DNA from: Paraglomus occultum
Taxonomy: Eukaryota > Glomeromycota > Glomeromycetes > Paraglomerales > Paraglomeraceae
NCBI GenBank assembly: GCA_910592205.1
Contig: CAJVPJ010000083.1
Coordinates: forward strand, 1 to 48,033
Reading direction: 5' to 3'
DNA length: 48,033 nt
Shown here: one piece after another, positions 35,341 through 47,961 of the stretch
How the letters are laid out: each line of letters opens with the position of its first letter
How positions within the stretch are numbered: the first letter of the stretch is position 1
The notes under the pieces: generated by a model
The model's input: only the letters and a program-made list of their open reading frames with translations
What the model was told of the DNA's origin: nothing
The model's database searches: none
Program-made: the position numbers and the translations under genes

Positions 35341-36825
35341 TACAAAGCAGATTTTTTTTGTACATTTATTTCGTAGAATATCTATCACATAGACATATTA
35401 ATTTGAATGACTATGGGGGGATAGTTTATAAATATTAGGACTAATGTATAAATATGTATAAACCGTTAAATGGACTTTGTAAAAACATTATTTTTAATGC
35501 TTTGTTCGTCTTCAGTGCTAAAACGATAATTTGATCCCAACTACTCCGGAGAAGCTGACCAACATTTCAGTGTGGATAATGATTTATCCACATAGTAATA
35601 ATTAGGGAAGAGGATCAATTCCGCGAATGATGGTATATTGTATGTCGTTCATTACATAATTTTCTGTATTATTACTCGTATTGGCATTCGAGGGTGAGGT
35701 AATATGCTGTGCGGCGACATTGAGTATAATGCTTGGAGTGTGTTGAGCGAGTCTGTAGGATGTGATTAAAGTATGTATCCAGAAAGGAGTGTTGGGTGTA
35801 AAGCTCAATTTTAATAATGGAGAAGGTGTCCATATTGTTTATGTTTATATTTTACAAGAGTATGTAAATGAGGTATAATATTATACGACGGATCACAAGT
35901 ATGAATAAACTTTTGAGATTTTGTGATAATTAGGGTCTTCAATTTGTCTCTATTGGACGACATAGCGTTTCTGGCGTGTGCAAACGATTGCTCTCCTTCA
36001 GCATTGTTGATGTGCAATTCGAATTAAAGATTTCCATATACCGCGTTCTCCGGTTCAGAGGAAGGAGGTTCTCAAACGTACAATAGGTCAAATTGTGGGT
36101 GATGAAGGATCTATAGTCATATCTTTTTTATCATAGACATTGGTCATATGATGTGAGCATTTATTGCAATTCACAGGATGACATAGTATCGGAGTTAAGT
36201 AGAATGGTTGTATCTTGCATATCTACAAAATTAAACAAGACGCGTGATCAATTTTATATGAGTCGTTTTGACAATGGACTGCTAGTGACTACATACTAAT
36301 AATGACTATAACCGGAGGGACTATAGATAAAGATCGACTGTAGAGGTTTGCCAAATCTCGATTGCTCTCCCGTGGTAATTGCTCGAAATGCGCATATCAA
36401 TTACAAACGATTAGCTTTTCCAAGACGGTCGTGTATATACGCTAATTTTCTGTACAGTTTAATAAGAGTTAAACGTAATTTTCGATAAGTGATTCCATTA
36501 GACGTGAGCGACCAGCGAGTTTGCCAATTCTGCCCCAACTTTTTCATTATAATATGAGGTAACCTCGTTCAAACAATTGGTGAATTGATTTTGAATGAGT
36601 CAATATTATACGAACCACATAAATTGAATAATTGATTCTCACCAAGCGCCATGTGTTCGACATGTTGTATCGTCATGAATTAAGAGAAAAAAAAGTAAAG
36701 ACAAAAAGATCTAATTCATGTTAAATTACCATAATACATTGCTTACTGCAGTCTAGCTCTAATTAAAGCAGTCTCCCATATTAAATTAATATATTCATAA
36801 AATATTCTATTAAATATGCTATATT
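35341..36825. other. Gene-poor stretch
   Basis: Two adjacent minus-strand frames (36,017-35,811, MHINNAEGEQSFAHARNAMS, and 35,808-35,602, MSFTPNTPFWIHTLITSYRL) have fair composition. They cannot be joined by splice sites, and no domain was recognised. The rest is AT-rich without signals. Confidence 0.4.
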
Positions 36826-38223
36826 TTACACCCATTCAACTCTCTTTAAAAACGTACATATATCCGAGTCATCAAGAGGATGACACTTTTTGCAAAAGTT
36901 CTCGTGTGTTTTGTCTTTTTTCCACGCAAAGTAACTTTCGTACAGTGTCTTATTATTGGCTATCCGTTCAGTATGTTCGATTAATGCGCTCATGCTCTCA
37001 TAATCTGCGACTTTAATCACACTCCCAGGGGGAACATAATCATCGATATCAGACGCTCCCATGTATATAGGAATGGCGTCCACCAACAGTGCATCGTACA
37101 CCTTTTCCGTCACATATCCATCACAATTAGAGTTTTCAAATGCAAGAATAAATTTATACGGAGAGAGAATGTCTCTCTTAACTTCATACATATGTTCTGT
37201 CAAATGACCTGGAGCTAGACTCTTTTCCAGTCCGTATTTCGCCAGTATGTCGTCGGGAGCATCCTGATTATGCAGACAGCTACCGTACGCATGTACTTTT
37301 GTATGTTCCATTAATTCTCGGATATAATGCTCCCGCTTATTCGGTGCATCGCAATTAACAGCCATCCACGCAAATAATACGTCGTTGCGTTTGTTTTCGA
37401 ATTTCACATGAGTATCATAAAACATGTCAACATTACTAACTTCATGCGTCGGCTTGTATATGTCAAACAACTTATCGGGCGACCCCATCGTTAAATCAAA
37501 CATGTATTGGAAATTTTCTAATCCGACAAATGAATAATATCCCAATCCTTCGTCTGGAAAAAGCAGCCACCATGCCTGGTTTGAGCGTCTGGGTGGCATT
37601 TGAGTAATATCAAAGAATGGCGCTTCTTCTTCTTTGAAATAGAAGGGATAATCCATAAACATAATGTCTGATTCTCGCCAGAGGGTATAATTGGTATGAA
37701 TTTGATACGATTGACCGTTTTTGCAGGTACCTCTGTAACCCGGTAGATATGTACGCCAAAACAAACAAGGAGCGTATCCAGTTGGCCATTCGTTAACTTT
37801 GTTCGTTACGAATTTGTTATATAGTCTTTTAAAGAATGGGATCAACTCTGGCGGATATTGGCATAGGTCTTTCGATATTTTTTGCCAGTCAGTGCCTTCC
37901 GGCGAAAAAGTCACTTGCCGCCAATGAAATATAGAAAGTTCTCTTTCCGCTGGACCATACGCTTTGAATGATTTGCGTTTAGTATGGTTATTTTTTGTTA
38001 GAACAGAACATGTTGCAAAAGAATATTCGGAGGAAAAGGGACCGAGAGGTTCTTTATAAGCGGGATCGAGAGATTCAGGTGTGGTTATGAAATGTGTTGC
38101 TGATTGGTGTAAGAGCAGTAGAAATGCCACAATTGTTATCAATAATAAAAGCCGTTTTACAAGCGGCCGCGTTACAATGTCAATGCAATATCTTGTATTT
38201 ACAGTCGCTTTGAGCTTGGCCAT
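36826..38223 (-). CDS. GT10 alpha-1,3-fucosyltransferase, type II membrane protein
   Basis: An intronless 465-residue minus-strand gene. A short basic tail and one membrane anchor (LLLLITIVAFLLLLHQ, about 25-40) give the type II topology of Golgi glycosyltransferases. The C-terminal half has the GT10 signature: the first-cluster sequence VNCDAPNKREHYIRELMEHT, VHAYGSCLHNQ, then SPYKFILAFENSNCDGYVTE, then KVYDALLVDAIPIYMGASDI and YVPPGSVIKV. These form the GDP-fucose-binding alpha-1,3-FucT motif. WW.LFPDEG and ESDIMFMDYPF belong to the acceptor-side N-terminal domain. It probably transfers fucose from GDP-fucose to N-glycans or other glycoconjugates in the Golgi. Acceptor and linkage are inferred from the family. 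GT10 enzymes are infrequent in Dikarya but present in Mucoromycota. The start is the only ATG before the anchor. Confidence 0.88.
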   Translation of the reverse strand: MAKLKATVNTRYCIDIVTRPLVKRLLLLITIVAFLLLLHQSATHFITTPESLDPAYKEPLGPFSSEYSFATCSVLTKNNHTKRKSFKAYGPAERELSIFHWRQVTFSPEGTDWQKISKDLCQYPPELIPFFKRLYNKFVTNKVNEWPTGYAPCLFWRTYLPGYRGTCKNGQSYQIHTNYTLWRESDIMFMDYPFYFKEEEAPFFDITQMPPRRSNQAWWLLFPDEGLGYYSFVGLENFQYMFDLTMGSPDKLFDIYKPTHEVSNVDMFYDTHVKFENKRNDVLFAWMAVNCDAPNKREHYIRELMEHTKVHAYGSCLHNQDAPDDILAKYGLEKSLAPGHLTEHMYEVKRDILSPYKFILAFENSNCDGYVTEKVYDALLVDAIPIYMGASDIDDYVPPGSVIKVADYESMSALIEHTERIANNKTLYESYFAWKKDKTHENFCKKCHPLDDSDICTFLKRVEWV

Positions 38224-40629
38224 GTTAATATTAACTGTTTAAGCGATAATCAATGTCAATGCTCCTAACGTGCATAGATATGCATCCGTGTAGCCTTTCT
38301 AATAAGTACACACAACTAAATATGGTAATTGAGGGCAATGTTGTGTGCTCTCATCAGTTGAGGAGGTAACGATTTTGTTATGGATGAAGACAAGGTGGTA
38401 ATTTTGCCAAAGATTTAGCTGTTGTTTTTTCTTTTTTCTGGATTTGTTTTTAGCCAGAATCAATTTTTTGGGGTGGTGGAATTATTGCCACTCTCTGATA
38501 AAATTATTGCTACCTGTGAACAGTACAAGAGCGGGTAAGGAGTTAAGGAGTAAGAATACCCATAATAAAATTATAAGCACGCGTGTTAGTCTATATTTCT
38601 CGCATATCAGGCTAAAATCTGTTTCAATATTAACTGATTACTTGATCTACTTGCATCTTGTTTTTATTAACTAAACGCGCTGTCGTCTATGTTGCTGTTA
38701 TAATGGTACATCCTGCCCGTCTTTTAACACGTACCAGCGTAACGCATGTAGAGACGCTGTATACTGCCTGCTATAGGATATTTCGTGACCTATGACTGTT
38801 TGAGGTGCCGATCATGGACCGAGCGCCGAATGCTATTCTATGTGTATTATTGACGAATTATCAGAGTATTCGTTGATAGCACGCGACTACTTGTAATTAG
38901 CAAATGGCTGGTGAATACTTTCTACTGTGAGTAATTGCTTCACCGCATCGCGAAAGAATCTACAATCGATGCCATTAATTATTAAGTTTCTGTAGATATG
39001 CACTTTTTTTTTGTCTGCAAGATTTAAAATGATAAAAGTGCTGGGCCGTGCTTGTTACTGTGTCCATTTCGCTGCCAGAATCTCTGTTTCCTTGTTTCAC
39101 GAGGATGTACTATAATATCATCCATAACTCGTTCATTCTCCACTTTTCTAATGCCTACCACTCGGTATTCAGTAATTACTCCAGTTTAAATTGAGAACAG
39201 AAATAGTAAAGATAAATACAATGTGGACGATCTGTGGAACTTGACTCTATCGCTAGGCGTTCAACTCACTTTTGCAATATTCCCATATTGCCATATAAAT
39301 TATTCAGTCATATTGCAACCCGTATTTAGTCAGTCAATAGACATTTCTAAAGTAAACCCATGGGTTAGCAATATCCTTGTGCCATTGGAACAAATTGCGT
39401 ATAAAAATAAAGTAAATGTAGACAAGCCAAAGAGAGACCGACTCATATTAAAATCAATTAGTTGCCCCGATTTTGCAAATTTAAATGGAGATATAACTTG
39501 AATGTTGGATATAGAGTATGTATAATAATGATCGCTAATCACAACACTTTTTACTTTCAAAACTTGGTGGACTGGTCATCAAATAAAGGAATGAAGCATG
39601 TTGAAAGCATATGTCTTTGGAAATAAGGGGCGTAGTAGTGATGGTATAATAATAAGATAAATGTAAAGAAAGTAAGAGCACAAATATTTTGATGCTTGCT
39701 TTATACGAATGGGATAAAACTGTGGGAAGACTGCTGATTATTAATTATTACCCGACCAGCAGACACAGATGAAAAACAGACCGATTCCTTCTGGAGCGAC
39801 GGGTTACCTGTTGGGGTTATTCCGTTTACTGATAACTTTCTGAAATTCTTTTGCACATCTCTGATAATATTTCATATGGCAAACAAACTAATTTCAGGGG
39901 GTCAGACTATTAAGCTACAGCGTTACATGGTGACGGTTAATGGGTTTTCTATATTTGTTTGATAATAGTCCCTGAATCGGTCTATTGCCGATTGATATTG
40001 ATTATCAAATCCAGTGTAAACAAATTCTCTGTATAAGATTTATTTACATTAAGTCAACTACGATTAAAAGAATACAGGGCGGCGAGGCATAAACTGTAAA
40101 TATTTTGAAGACATCCAAATGCTGCAAACCTCTCAAACGTTCACGATCTTGTACTTACGATCTATTAAGCCAAAAAAGTACCAACCTTGTTATTCTACCA
40201 ATCGAATAAAAGTTCCTCGCGATAGTTATTCTTACCAATCTGCGTCTTTGCGGTTTTACCATTTATTTAGCATACTAACCTTTTATGTACATCCATTTCC
40301 TGTAACATCTGTTCGATCTTCACTTGGTGATGATTACATGTGAATGTGGGTTCATGCCGCGTGCGTAGTGTCTATTGGCCGAATATAAAAAATACAACGA
40401 ACTGGAATAGTAAATAATGTGAGTAGAAAGTCTTCTATTATTTCGGCGAGATTTCCTAATTTGTGAAACTAGATTGTTTACATTAACTATAATCATATGA
40501 GAGTCGCTATCGTATTTCCATATTATAAAATCAACATTATATATATATATTCACGGGTTTTGTTTCTCTTTCTCCAATATCGGTAAAACGCTACTAACGA
40601 TAATCCCTTTCGATCTTCTTTCCCTTATA
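38224..40629. other. Gene-poor stretch
   Basis: A plus-strand frame open from about 39,190 to 39,501 (about 103 codons, with no ATG near its start) reads VDDLWNLTLSLGVQLTFAIF, then VNVDKPKRDRLILKSISCPD. It may be an isolated exon or relic, but no partner exons or family were recognised. An AT-rich run (TATTATAAAA at 40,521 and (AT)n at about 40,540) about 90-110 bp before 40,630 is the likely core promoter of the hydrolase gene. Confidence 0.4.
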
Positions 40630-42619
40630 ATGTCGTTTTTTCAAACACATCCATCTTCACCCATCCGCCCAACAATAAACTTTCCAGCGACTTTTGAACA
40701 AAACTCTCACTCTATCGAGACTATAATCGCTCTTACATCATGCATAGTCTACGCTTTCTTAACACCGATATTGGCTCTATTAGTCTACCTGGCCATATAT
40801 CCGCGATCGTTTAAGACGACCTCAATGGAAGTAGCGATTGCGATAATAAGAACGATAGTACTAGAATTTCCTTTTCCTCTGATGGTTGTAAAGACTGCTA
40901 TATTGTGGTTGGCCGCTGGTACTGGAGCATTCTGTAAGTTGAATCGAGTATAGAGTATTAGAATCTTTACCAACAATTGCAAAAGAGGTTGAATCATACT
41001 CAAATCATCAATGTCTATACAATCTTTCTCTAGTTTACCCATTGACTGCTGCAATTGTGTGGGTTGATCTCGTAACATTTGCCATGCTATGCTATGTTTT
41101 CTACATTACGTACAAAACAAAAGAAATAATTGATACTCACACAGAAGATTTACAATCATACGGTCCCAAATTGCCTGGTTTGCTAAGGTATGACGTTTTG
41201 CTATACATAGAAAACTTGCCAGAAAAGGTAATCGTTAGTAATGCACGTGCTAACATTTTGAACAGCCTACAGTTTTGGCTTCGAACAGTCACAGCTTTCT
41301 ATTTACCATTAAACATTGACGTCGTTCGAGATAGTAAGATATGCAAAATCGATGTGTTATTGTAATCAATAAGTTGTGCTTTTATTAAAAAATTGCAAAT
41401 TATGTAATGCTTAGTAACTTACGTAAATGAAAAGGAACTGGATAAAGCAGGATCGAAAGCAGCGCAACATCTAAAACTTGACATCTACAAGCCAAAAGAC
41501 ACCAAACCGAACGACAGTTGCCCTGTTTTGATCTTCATCCATGGAGGTAATTGTTTTTTGAAATTTCTCGCATATCAAGCTTCAAAATTCAGTTTTTGTA
41601 CAATGCTTTGATATACACTAAACAGGCATTTGGCAGCTTTCTGACAAACTCATTCCCTATCCACAACCATGGTACATGGCTTCACACGGTTGGGTTGTCG
41701 CCTCAATAAACTATCGAGTTCCTCCCGACGTTCAATTTCCTACACATTTAATTGATTGCAAGCGAGCGCTGAGGTGGGTTAAGGCTAACATTAGCAAATA
41801 TGGAGGAGATCCGGAATTTATCTGTGCTTGTGGAGACTCTTCTGGTGGGCATTTGGCGTCTCTGTTAGCACTTACAGGAGAGAACAAGCCAAGAGATGCG
41901 CAAAGTGAATTTGGGGTAAAGAGAGGTACAAACGAAAAAACGACGAGTAACAGCACAATAGGCTATAACGCAGAGAGTCTGCGAAAAATTTATCAACCAG
42001 GCTTTTCGACTATTCCGCTCCCCATTCGAGCATGTGTAGTAATAAATGGCATTTACGGTATAAGCGAAAAACACGGAATTTCCAAATTAGAAACTGTATT
42101 TCCCGGTTGGTTTTCAAACCACGTCTGCAATGACGTTAAGGGTAAAGAGGACAGCAGTTTGGACACATTCAAAGATTTTAGCACAGAAGAGTGGTTGTTG
42201 AGGAGAAAGGAAGAGGACATTGTACCGTATTTGGTGTTTCAGTAAGTGAGGGTTATATGGGGGATTGAGTGTTTTTGACTTATGACCTGTTTGACTGATG
42301 AATTTTATTACGAAATAGTGGCGCATTAGATTCGATAATCGAAGTGGAGCAACCGCGATCGTTTGTAAATTCGTTCAAACGACGCGCACCGAGACAAAAG
42401 ATTGTTTACATCGAGTTTCCTGTAAATACTATTTTCTTTTTTTCTTATTCTGGCTGTAACATTCTTTCCATCAGTCTCATAATTTTTACTGTTTTCTTGT
42501 AGAATTCCGATCATTTTTATTATTTAACAGCTTCTCTGCGAACGCAGTACCAAATGATTACAATGCTACGATTCTTAAATAGACTCTACTCAGAGTATAA
42601 AGAAAAAGAAAACGACTAA
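40630..42619 (+). CDS. Membrane-anchored alpha/beta hydrolase (HSL/carboxylesterase type)
   Basis: Six exons (40,630-40,933; 41,034-41,333; 41,415-41,546; 41,626-42,241; 42,319-42,421; 42,503-42,619) join in phase to 523 residues. The N-terminal about 170 residues hold membrane segments (SCIVYAFLTPILALLVYLAI, WVDLVTFAMLCYVFYITY). The catalytic part has LKLDIYKPKD, the oxyanion motif VLIFIHGGIW, VVASINYRVPPDVQFPTHLI, and the nucleophile elbow CGDSSGGHLASLLAL (GDSSGG). The acid is in HGALDSIIEV and the His in NSDHFYYL. This is the layout of abhydrolase_3 lipases and esterases with an N-terminal membrane domain, such as steryl-acetate or arylacetamide-type esterases. The substrate is unknown. 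It probably faces the ER lumen or cytosol and acts on lipid or ester substrates. Introns split most motifs, so no single frame shows the full protein. Confidence 0.85.
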
Positions 42620-43157
42620 TCACGTGTTATGCAATAAATGAAATTCGCACACAGCACATTACACAAATTATCGTTATTATCCCGTGGGTTTCAAATCGGG
42701 CACAAATGTAGAAAATGCTACTGCTTCAATTCCTCATTAAGTCGACTTGTCTTCTTTTTCTTATCGTGATATGATGGTTTGGCAAGATTCCTGCCCAAAG
42801 AATGCGTCTGTAGGAAAAAGTTCATGCTTTCCTTATGTGCCGTGTCAGTAAAACTATTACAAGACGGCTGTACGTTCTGGGATAATGGATGGGGTATTAG
42901 AATAATCTAGTCGTTGATTCACAGACAGTAATGTATGCAAGTTCGGTGACATTTGACTAATTTTGTAGCTCTTGTTCTCAAACTTGAAACGGAGGGAAAA
43001 TCTATGATACCACAATCAGTGTAACAGCGATAAACTTGTAACGGTAATAGTAATAAATCAATATTCCTTTTTTGCACAGCCCCTCTAACACTTTAAGCCA
43101 CTTTATAACTGGTTCAACTGCAATCCAAGGTAAAAAAAAAAACTTGGCTTTAACGAT
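42620..43157. other. Intergenic region
   Basis: No gene was seen. It ends with a short A-run at about 43,132-43,142 directly before the ATG of the BTB gene, so it probably contains that gene's promoter and leader. Confidence 0.45.
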
Positions 43158-45129
43158 ATGAATTTGCAATTCCTTCCTTGTCTGTCGCGAGATTTAGGGC
43201 GATTGCTTTTAGACACTGACACATCTGATGTCATTATTCGAGTTAGACAAGACAATGTCGATGAGGACGGCGACGAGGAGTGTGTGTTTAGAGCGCATTC
43301 TCAAATTATCAGGGCCAGATGCAAGAAACTTGGAGAATTGATGGATAAGGAGAGAAGTACCAAAGGCGGAATCGATAAAGTGGTTATCACCTTGTCCGAT
43401 ATGACGTCCAAGACGTTCAGGGTATTGTTAGAGTAAGTATATATATATGATCTATGTTGCACCTATTATTAGTTAGTATTCAACATCTTTTGACACAAAA
43501 GTTTGTCCAAGATACATCTACACGGGAAAACTAGCGATCATAAACTTTTCACCATCCGAAGTCATTTCCCTTCTCATCACCGCCTCGGCCTATTCTCTAT
43601 TCGACATACTCTCTTACATTCAAACGCAACTCATTTCACAGACCGCCGCATGGATCTCGCAAAACTCGCTTGACCTTTACCTCCGCTTTCATAATGACAC
43701 GTCATTCGAAGAGCTGGCAATGCATTGCAAGCAAGTTATGCGGAAATCTCCAGAGCTCGCGATGAAAGATGAAAAATTCATAAAGATGGAAAAGGAATCG
43801 GTTATAGAATTGGTGCAGTGGGCAGAGAGGAAAATGGAAGCCGTCGAAATATGGGAATCTGTGCTCAACTGGGGGAAAGCGCAAGCCAACATTGAGGAAG
43901 CTGACTATGACAAGTGGACGCTTGAAGAAAAAGAAAGGATTGCGGAAATATTGGAGGACGTTCTTGTTAGGGTGCGGTTTTCTCAAATGTCGTCTACTGA
44001 CATTCACTCCAAGGTCATGCCGTACGTTGATATTCTTCCCCGGATTTCGAAGAATCTTCTCGACTATAAAGAAAACAAGCCCACAACTACGCGTGCCTCT
44101 ACTACTACTACTACTCCGAGTGCGAATCTGCGAAAGAGGGATAGTGCGGACCAAGGGAAAAAGAGGGACTTGAAGAATATCGAGACACGACTGCATGATG
44201 ATGAGAACGAATTACGAAAGAGTTTTGATGACTCATATAAAGAAAAGGCAAAAGACAATCGTGTGGAAGGCATCATAGTAATGCCGGGAGCAGCAGTGAT
44301 CAGACCTGTGAATGATCCGTCTTCAGCTGTAAATAATACAAATGCATCTCCTACGGTTACTCCGACTCGTTCAATATCGTCTCAATTCCAGGTTTCGCCT
44401 CCAGCCTCGCCATCATCCACCACGTTTCCCACCCTTTCCAAGAATAAGATATTTCCGCTTATCCAAACAATCTCTACATACAATATATTCTCCACAAAAC
44501 CACAACGAACACTTCGCACACCTCCCATTTCACCCACACGCAAACATTTCACTTCTCTTCCGCCTCCGGTCAGTTCTACCCTCATCAACGACCACCATAC
44601 AGGATGGATAAGCGCATGTATTGATTATTTAAATGTTACCCAAGGAGAAGAACACACCATGTACAATCGAGAGAACAATCCGTATAAATACGAGTTACTT
44701 TTACGAGGAAGCAGAGACGGATTCACGAGCGTAGCATTTCACAAATTATGTGACAACAAAGGACCGACGGTGATGATACTAAAAATCATGGGCACAAGAG
44801 AAATCATTGGAGGCTATTCTCCCCTAGACTGGACCTCTCCATCCATGTGGAAGTATGGTACCACATCTGATAGTTTTCTCTTTAGTTTTGCATACGGAGA
44901 ACTGAAAAATGCCGTCCTGAGTCGGACAAAGGATAAATCGACAGCGATAAAATGCCGTAAATCGAATGGTCCGGTATTCGGATATGGTCCTGACTTGTGT
45001 ATGTGGAGCGATGAGTATGAAAAAAAGTGGTGTTGTTATCGGTGTTCGTATGAGCCAAGTATTAGGTTTGCTGATGGAGAGTTTTGGATTGATGAAATGG
45101 AAGTGTTTGCTGTTAAACAGAGAAAGTAG
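43158..45129 (+). CDS. BTB-BACK-TLDc domain protein
   Basis: Exons 43,158-43,432 and 43,512-45,129 (79-nt intron) give 630 residues. The BTB/POZ domain fills about 1-120: DLGRLLLDTDTSDVIIRV, VFRAHSQIIRARCKKLGELM, VVITLSDMTSKTFRVLLEYI, YTGKLAIINFSPSEV. A BACK-like helical region follows (WISQNSLDLYLRFHNDTSFE to about 300), with MEKESVIELVQWAERKMEAV and IWESVLNWGKAQ. After a Ser/Thr/Pro-rich linker comes a TLDc domain (about 460-630): YELLLRGSRDGFTSVAFHKL, GPTVMILKIMGTREIIGGYS, FLFSFAYGELKNAVLSR and IDEMEVFAV. BTB-BACK proteins usually act as Cullin-3 adaptors, and TLDc domains are linked to oxidative-stress resistance and V-ATPase binding. The real function of this large family in arbuscular fungi is unknown. 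Confidence 0.9.
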
Positions 45130-45682
45130 ATTTGCACGCGGCGTAATAGGAAGCATAATATAATGTAACGCGTACATATATGCCTTTTTTCCTCTTTTTT
45201 TGAAATGACATTGTATATTAAATTAAATTCGTAAATAAATGATAATCATAACCGTCTTGCTCTCATAGCACAATCAGTTTCTGAGAATTGGGGCCGTTTC
45301 GGTATTGCATAAAATGTATTAATCAACCAATTCTCAAGATGGGTTAAAAAAACACGAACGTCCAATTCAGATCGACAAGTGAGATAAATTTTTGTCAAAT
45401 TAAAATGCTAATTTTAAGCTTGAGAAGAAAAATAATTAATATCAAAATAATATAATCAGGTAATATAAAGCCTTTGTAAATCGCGCTCCCCCTCCATATG
45501 TAGTCTTCTGTGAGTGTACTTTATGGAATATTTTTTATAGTCGAAAGATTACCCATTTAGACCACTGTGAGTTCTGGATATCTATTACTATATAAAAAAA
45601 TATATTAATTCCATCCTCCATGTAACCAAGAATTATAGCACAATTAGAGGCATCTAAAAAAAGAACAATTATCTCCTTATTT
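45130..45682. other. 3' flank, no gene
   Basis: AT-rich 3' region of the BTB gene with AATAAA-like words near 45,234. No gene-like frame was found. Confidence 0.4.
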
Positions 45683-45895
45683 TCAATTAAGGTCACTTTT
45701 AGTCTCTTTAACTTCAATTTGAGCAATTTCAACCTCACTTTCAAGCCCTTGAATTTATCTAACAATTCTTGTCTTCGCTTATTACACCAGTCCTTTGAAA
45801 CATCCTAATTTCTTCCTTGGTACTGTTTAATTGCTGTTTTAAAATCTTTGTTTGCTGTTCCAATCTTCAGACATCACTTTGCCATTATCTCAGCT
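45683..45895 (-). pseudogene. Frameshifted coiled-coil protein remnant
   Basis: On the minus strand, coding-like pieces occur in different frames: NSTKEEIRMFQ, then DWCNKRRQELLDKF, then QGLESEVEIAQIEVKETKSD ending at a TGA (45,683-45,685). Together they make a charged coiled coil interrupted by at least two indels. The style is like the remnant at 6,099-6,245. It is a relic of a repeated gene or element, function unknown. Confidence 0.45.
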
Positions 45896-46650
45896 ACTAA
45901 AAGAGTTTGTTTTTCTTAATATTAAGCAAGCATTATTACAGTGTGACAAGGTGCCATTATCAAGATTTCAATACAAATATCATTATAGCCACTAATTCTG
46001 GTCCTTGATGTTCAAACACTACCACTGACGTCAATATTGTACGTTGGCGTCCGAAATGTTTGTCACCGTCAACAGTGTTCTGGTATTGACGTATTAGTAA
46101 AACAATGATAATGATAACAATATTTTGCTTTGCACCAGAGTGACAAAATAATAGATTATACTTTTGGGTCCGAGTATTAGTATTTTCCTCCCATGCAATC
46201 ACTCTGGGGTTTTTATTACGATTTATATTTTTAAAAGCGTATAATAAAGATATTAAAATTATACTTGCAAAAATTGAATAATTTTGACTCCTTGGTTGCA
46301 ATTGTGTCAGAGTAGCGAAACATGATCAACGCGCAACGAATGCATCTTTACCGATCTTTCGTCGACAGGTCACTTGATCAGCGGAGACGTTTGGCGGGTT
46401 TATTATTTTTCGCTCTTCTTCATAAATTTATAAGTAATTCTTCTTGATCTTCTTGGATGGAGAAGTTTGGGTATTATTGATTTTAAAACATATGGAGCAA
46501 TTATTTTCTCCTTGCTCTTTTTTAGAATCCTATAATAATAATAGTGCTGAAGTTCCATAGTAATAGTGGATTTGATGTAAATGAGTTTCATATTTATATT
46601 TTTTGTATAGAGATAATTATATAATAAATGCGTTATTATTATGATTTATA
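45896..46650. other. Repeat-like spacer
   Basis: A minus-strand frame (46,301-45,960, 113 codons) contains YQNTVDGDKHFGRQRTILTS but begins in low-complexity sequence and carries no domain. It may belong to the same degraded repeat as the adjacent coiled-coil remnant. Confidence 0.3.
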
Positions 46651-47132
46651 ATGTCAAGTAAAAGTTTATCTCAATTAGTGGAGTGCCAATCACATTTTTG
46701 GTATAATGATCCATACTGTTGGTATAATGCGTCTGTGATTGATTCACAATATATGACACAGAAAAGTTTTAGCGTTCCTGCAAGTATCAGATCCTTCTAT
46801 TACTATGCCAATCACTATCACCGGACCAAGCTCCCTGATCTTTTCAAGGATAAAGTCCCTGGACATGAACTTTTAGTTTATAATTACTTTTGCAAATGTA
46901 CAGACCCCAATCATGTTCCAAACAAGATATTAATATCTGATGAAAAAATTGGTACGTATTGTGAATAAATATCTCATTAGCATAATAAATTGTTCACAAA
47001 ACTTTGTTGTGCTGTTCAATATTACAAGAGTTAACCATCACAGGAGAACAGATGGCTATTGACTTGTTCAAGTATAAGGATTTAACTATCCATTTCAAAA
47101 GTTTATGGCTCACCTTTCAGAGCCAAACTTAG
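46651..47132 (+). CDS. Unknown two-exon protein
   Basis: Exons 46,651-46,951 and 47,044-47,132 (92-nt intron, GTACGT..CAG, phase 1) give 129 residues. The protein starts MSSKSLSQLVECQSHFWYND, then PYCWYNASVIDSQYMTQKSF, and is rich in Tyr, His and Cys. A CKCTDPNHVP stretch could bind metal. The second exon adds EQMAIDLFKYKDLTIHFKSL. The reading is protein-like across the splice, which supports a real gene. I do not recognise the family and see no signal peptide or membrane segment. It could be a gene specific to this fungal lineage or a fragment of a mobile-element protein. Confidence 0.45.
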
Positions 47133-47917
47133 ACAACCCATTTGTGACTTTTAAATCAGGCCTTTCACATTTGTAATCATAAATAGTGTACACTAAGACG
47201 CTAATTATTCTCCGAAGGCATGAAAATATCCAAAAGTTGTGGCTACGCTTTTTGTCGAATGGGTTTCTATTTTTTGTGAAATCGACGAAACCAAAACGTG
47301 TATTATTATGGAATGTAAATATGGAGAAAGAAAAATACCCTTATTAAATAACGTATAAGACCCGTTACTGTTGTAGCGTTTTATTTGTTTTACAGATGGC
47401 TGTTGGTTATAAAAATATGCTGGTTTCAATTACCACGTGAGAGCTCGATTACCAGAAATTTAAATTTCACCGCTAAATCCTACCGTCAACAACAGATGAG
47501 ATTGATGTATAAAGGCTCGATACTACTTACATCAACAATGATGCTAATGAAGCGTTAAAAAAGATAAAGATAATTACCTTAGGGAATGGTTATCCGAGAG
47601 ATTGAAAGGGATTCGGATTCAGATAATTGTTTCAAGACATCGATACGCGAGCCTTTGAATGCCCTGGAACTAATGGAGCCACCGAAAAAAAGGTGGTGAG
47701 AGAATTCGTTACCGTCATTGTGTGAGGAAAGCGGGTCTCATATAAATATTAAAGTTATCTATGTAAAAAGAATTGGCATCTATATAACACGCTTTCAAAT
47801 CGTGAGGTTTTCTCGCTTCTGGTTTAATGTTAACGCTGCTTAGAGATACTGTGGAATGAGTCCCGCTCTGTCAGACCCCTACCCCACTTTGTCAAATACT
47901 ACCATTGACGGCCAGAC

Positions 47918-47938
47918 TATATATATATATATATATAT
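47918..47938. repeat. (TA)n microsatellite
   Basis: About ten uninterrupted TA dinucleotides. It lies 24 bp before a possible Tc1-type terminus. Confidence 0.9.
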
Positions 47939-47961
47939 CAGATCACATGTTCATGTAAATA

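Noticed and set aside
44064-44276. Minus-strand frames of 68-164 codons within the BTB-TLDc gene
   Set aside because: They overlap a well-supported coding exon with clear domains and show no independent start or splice context.
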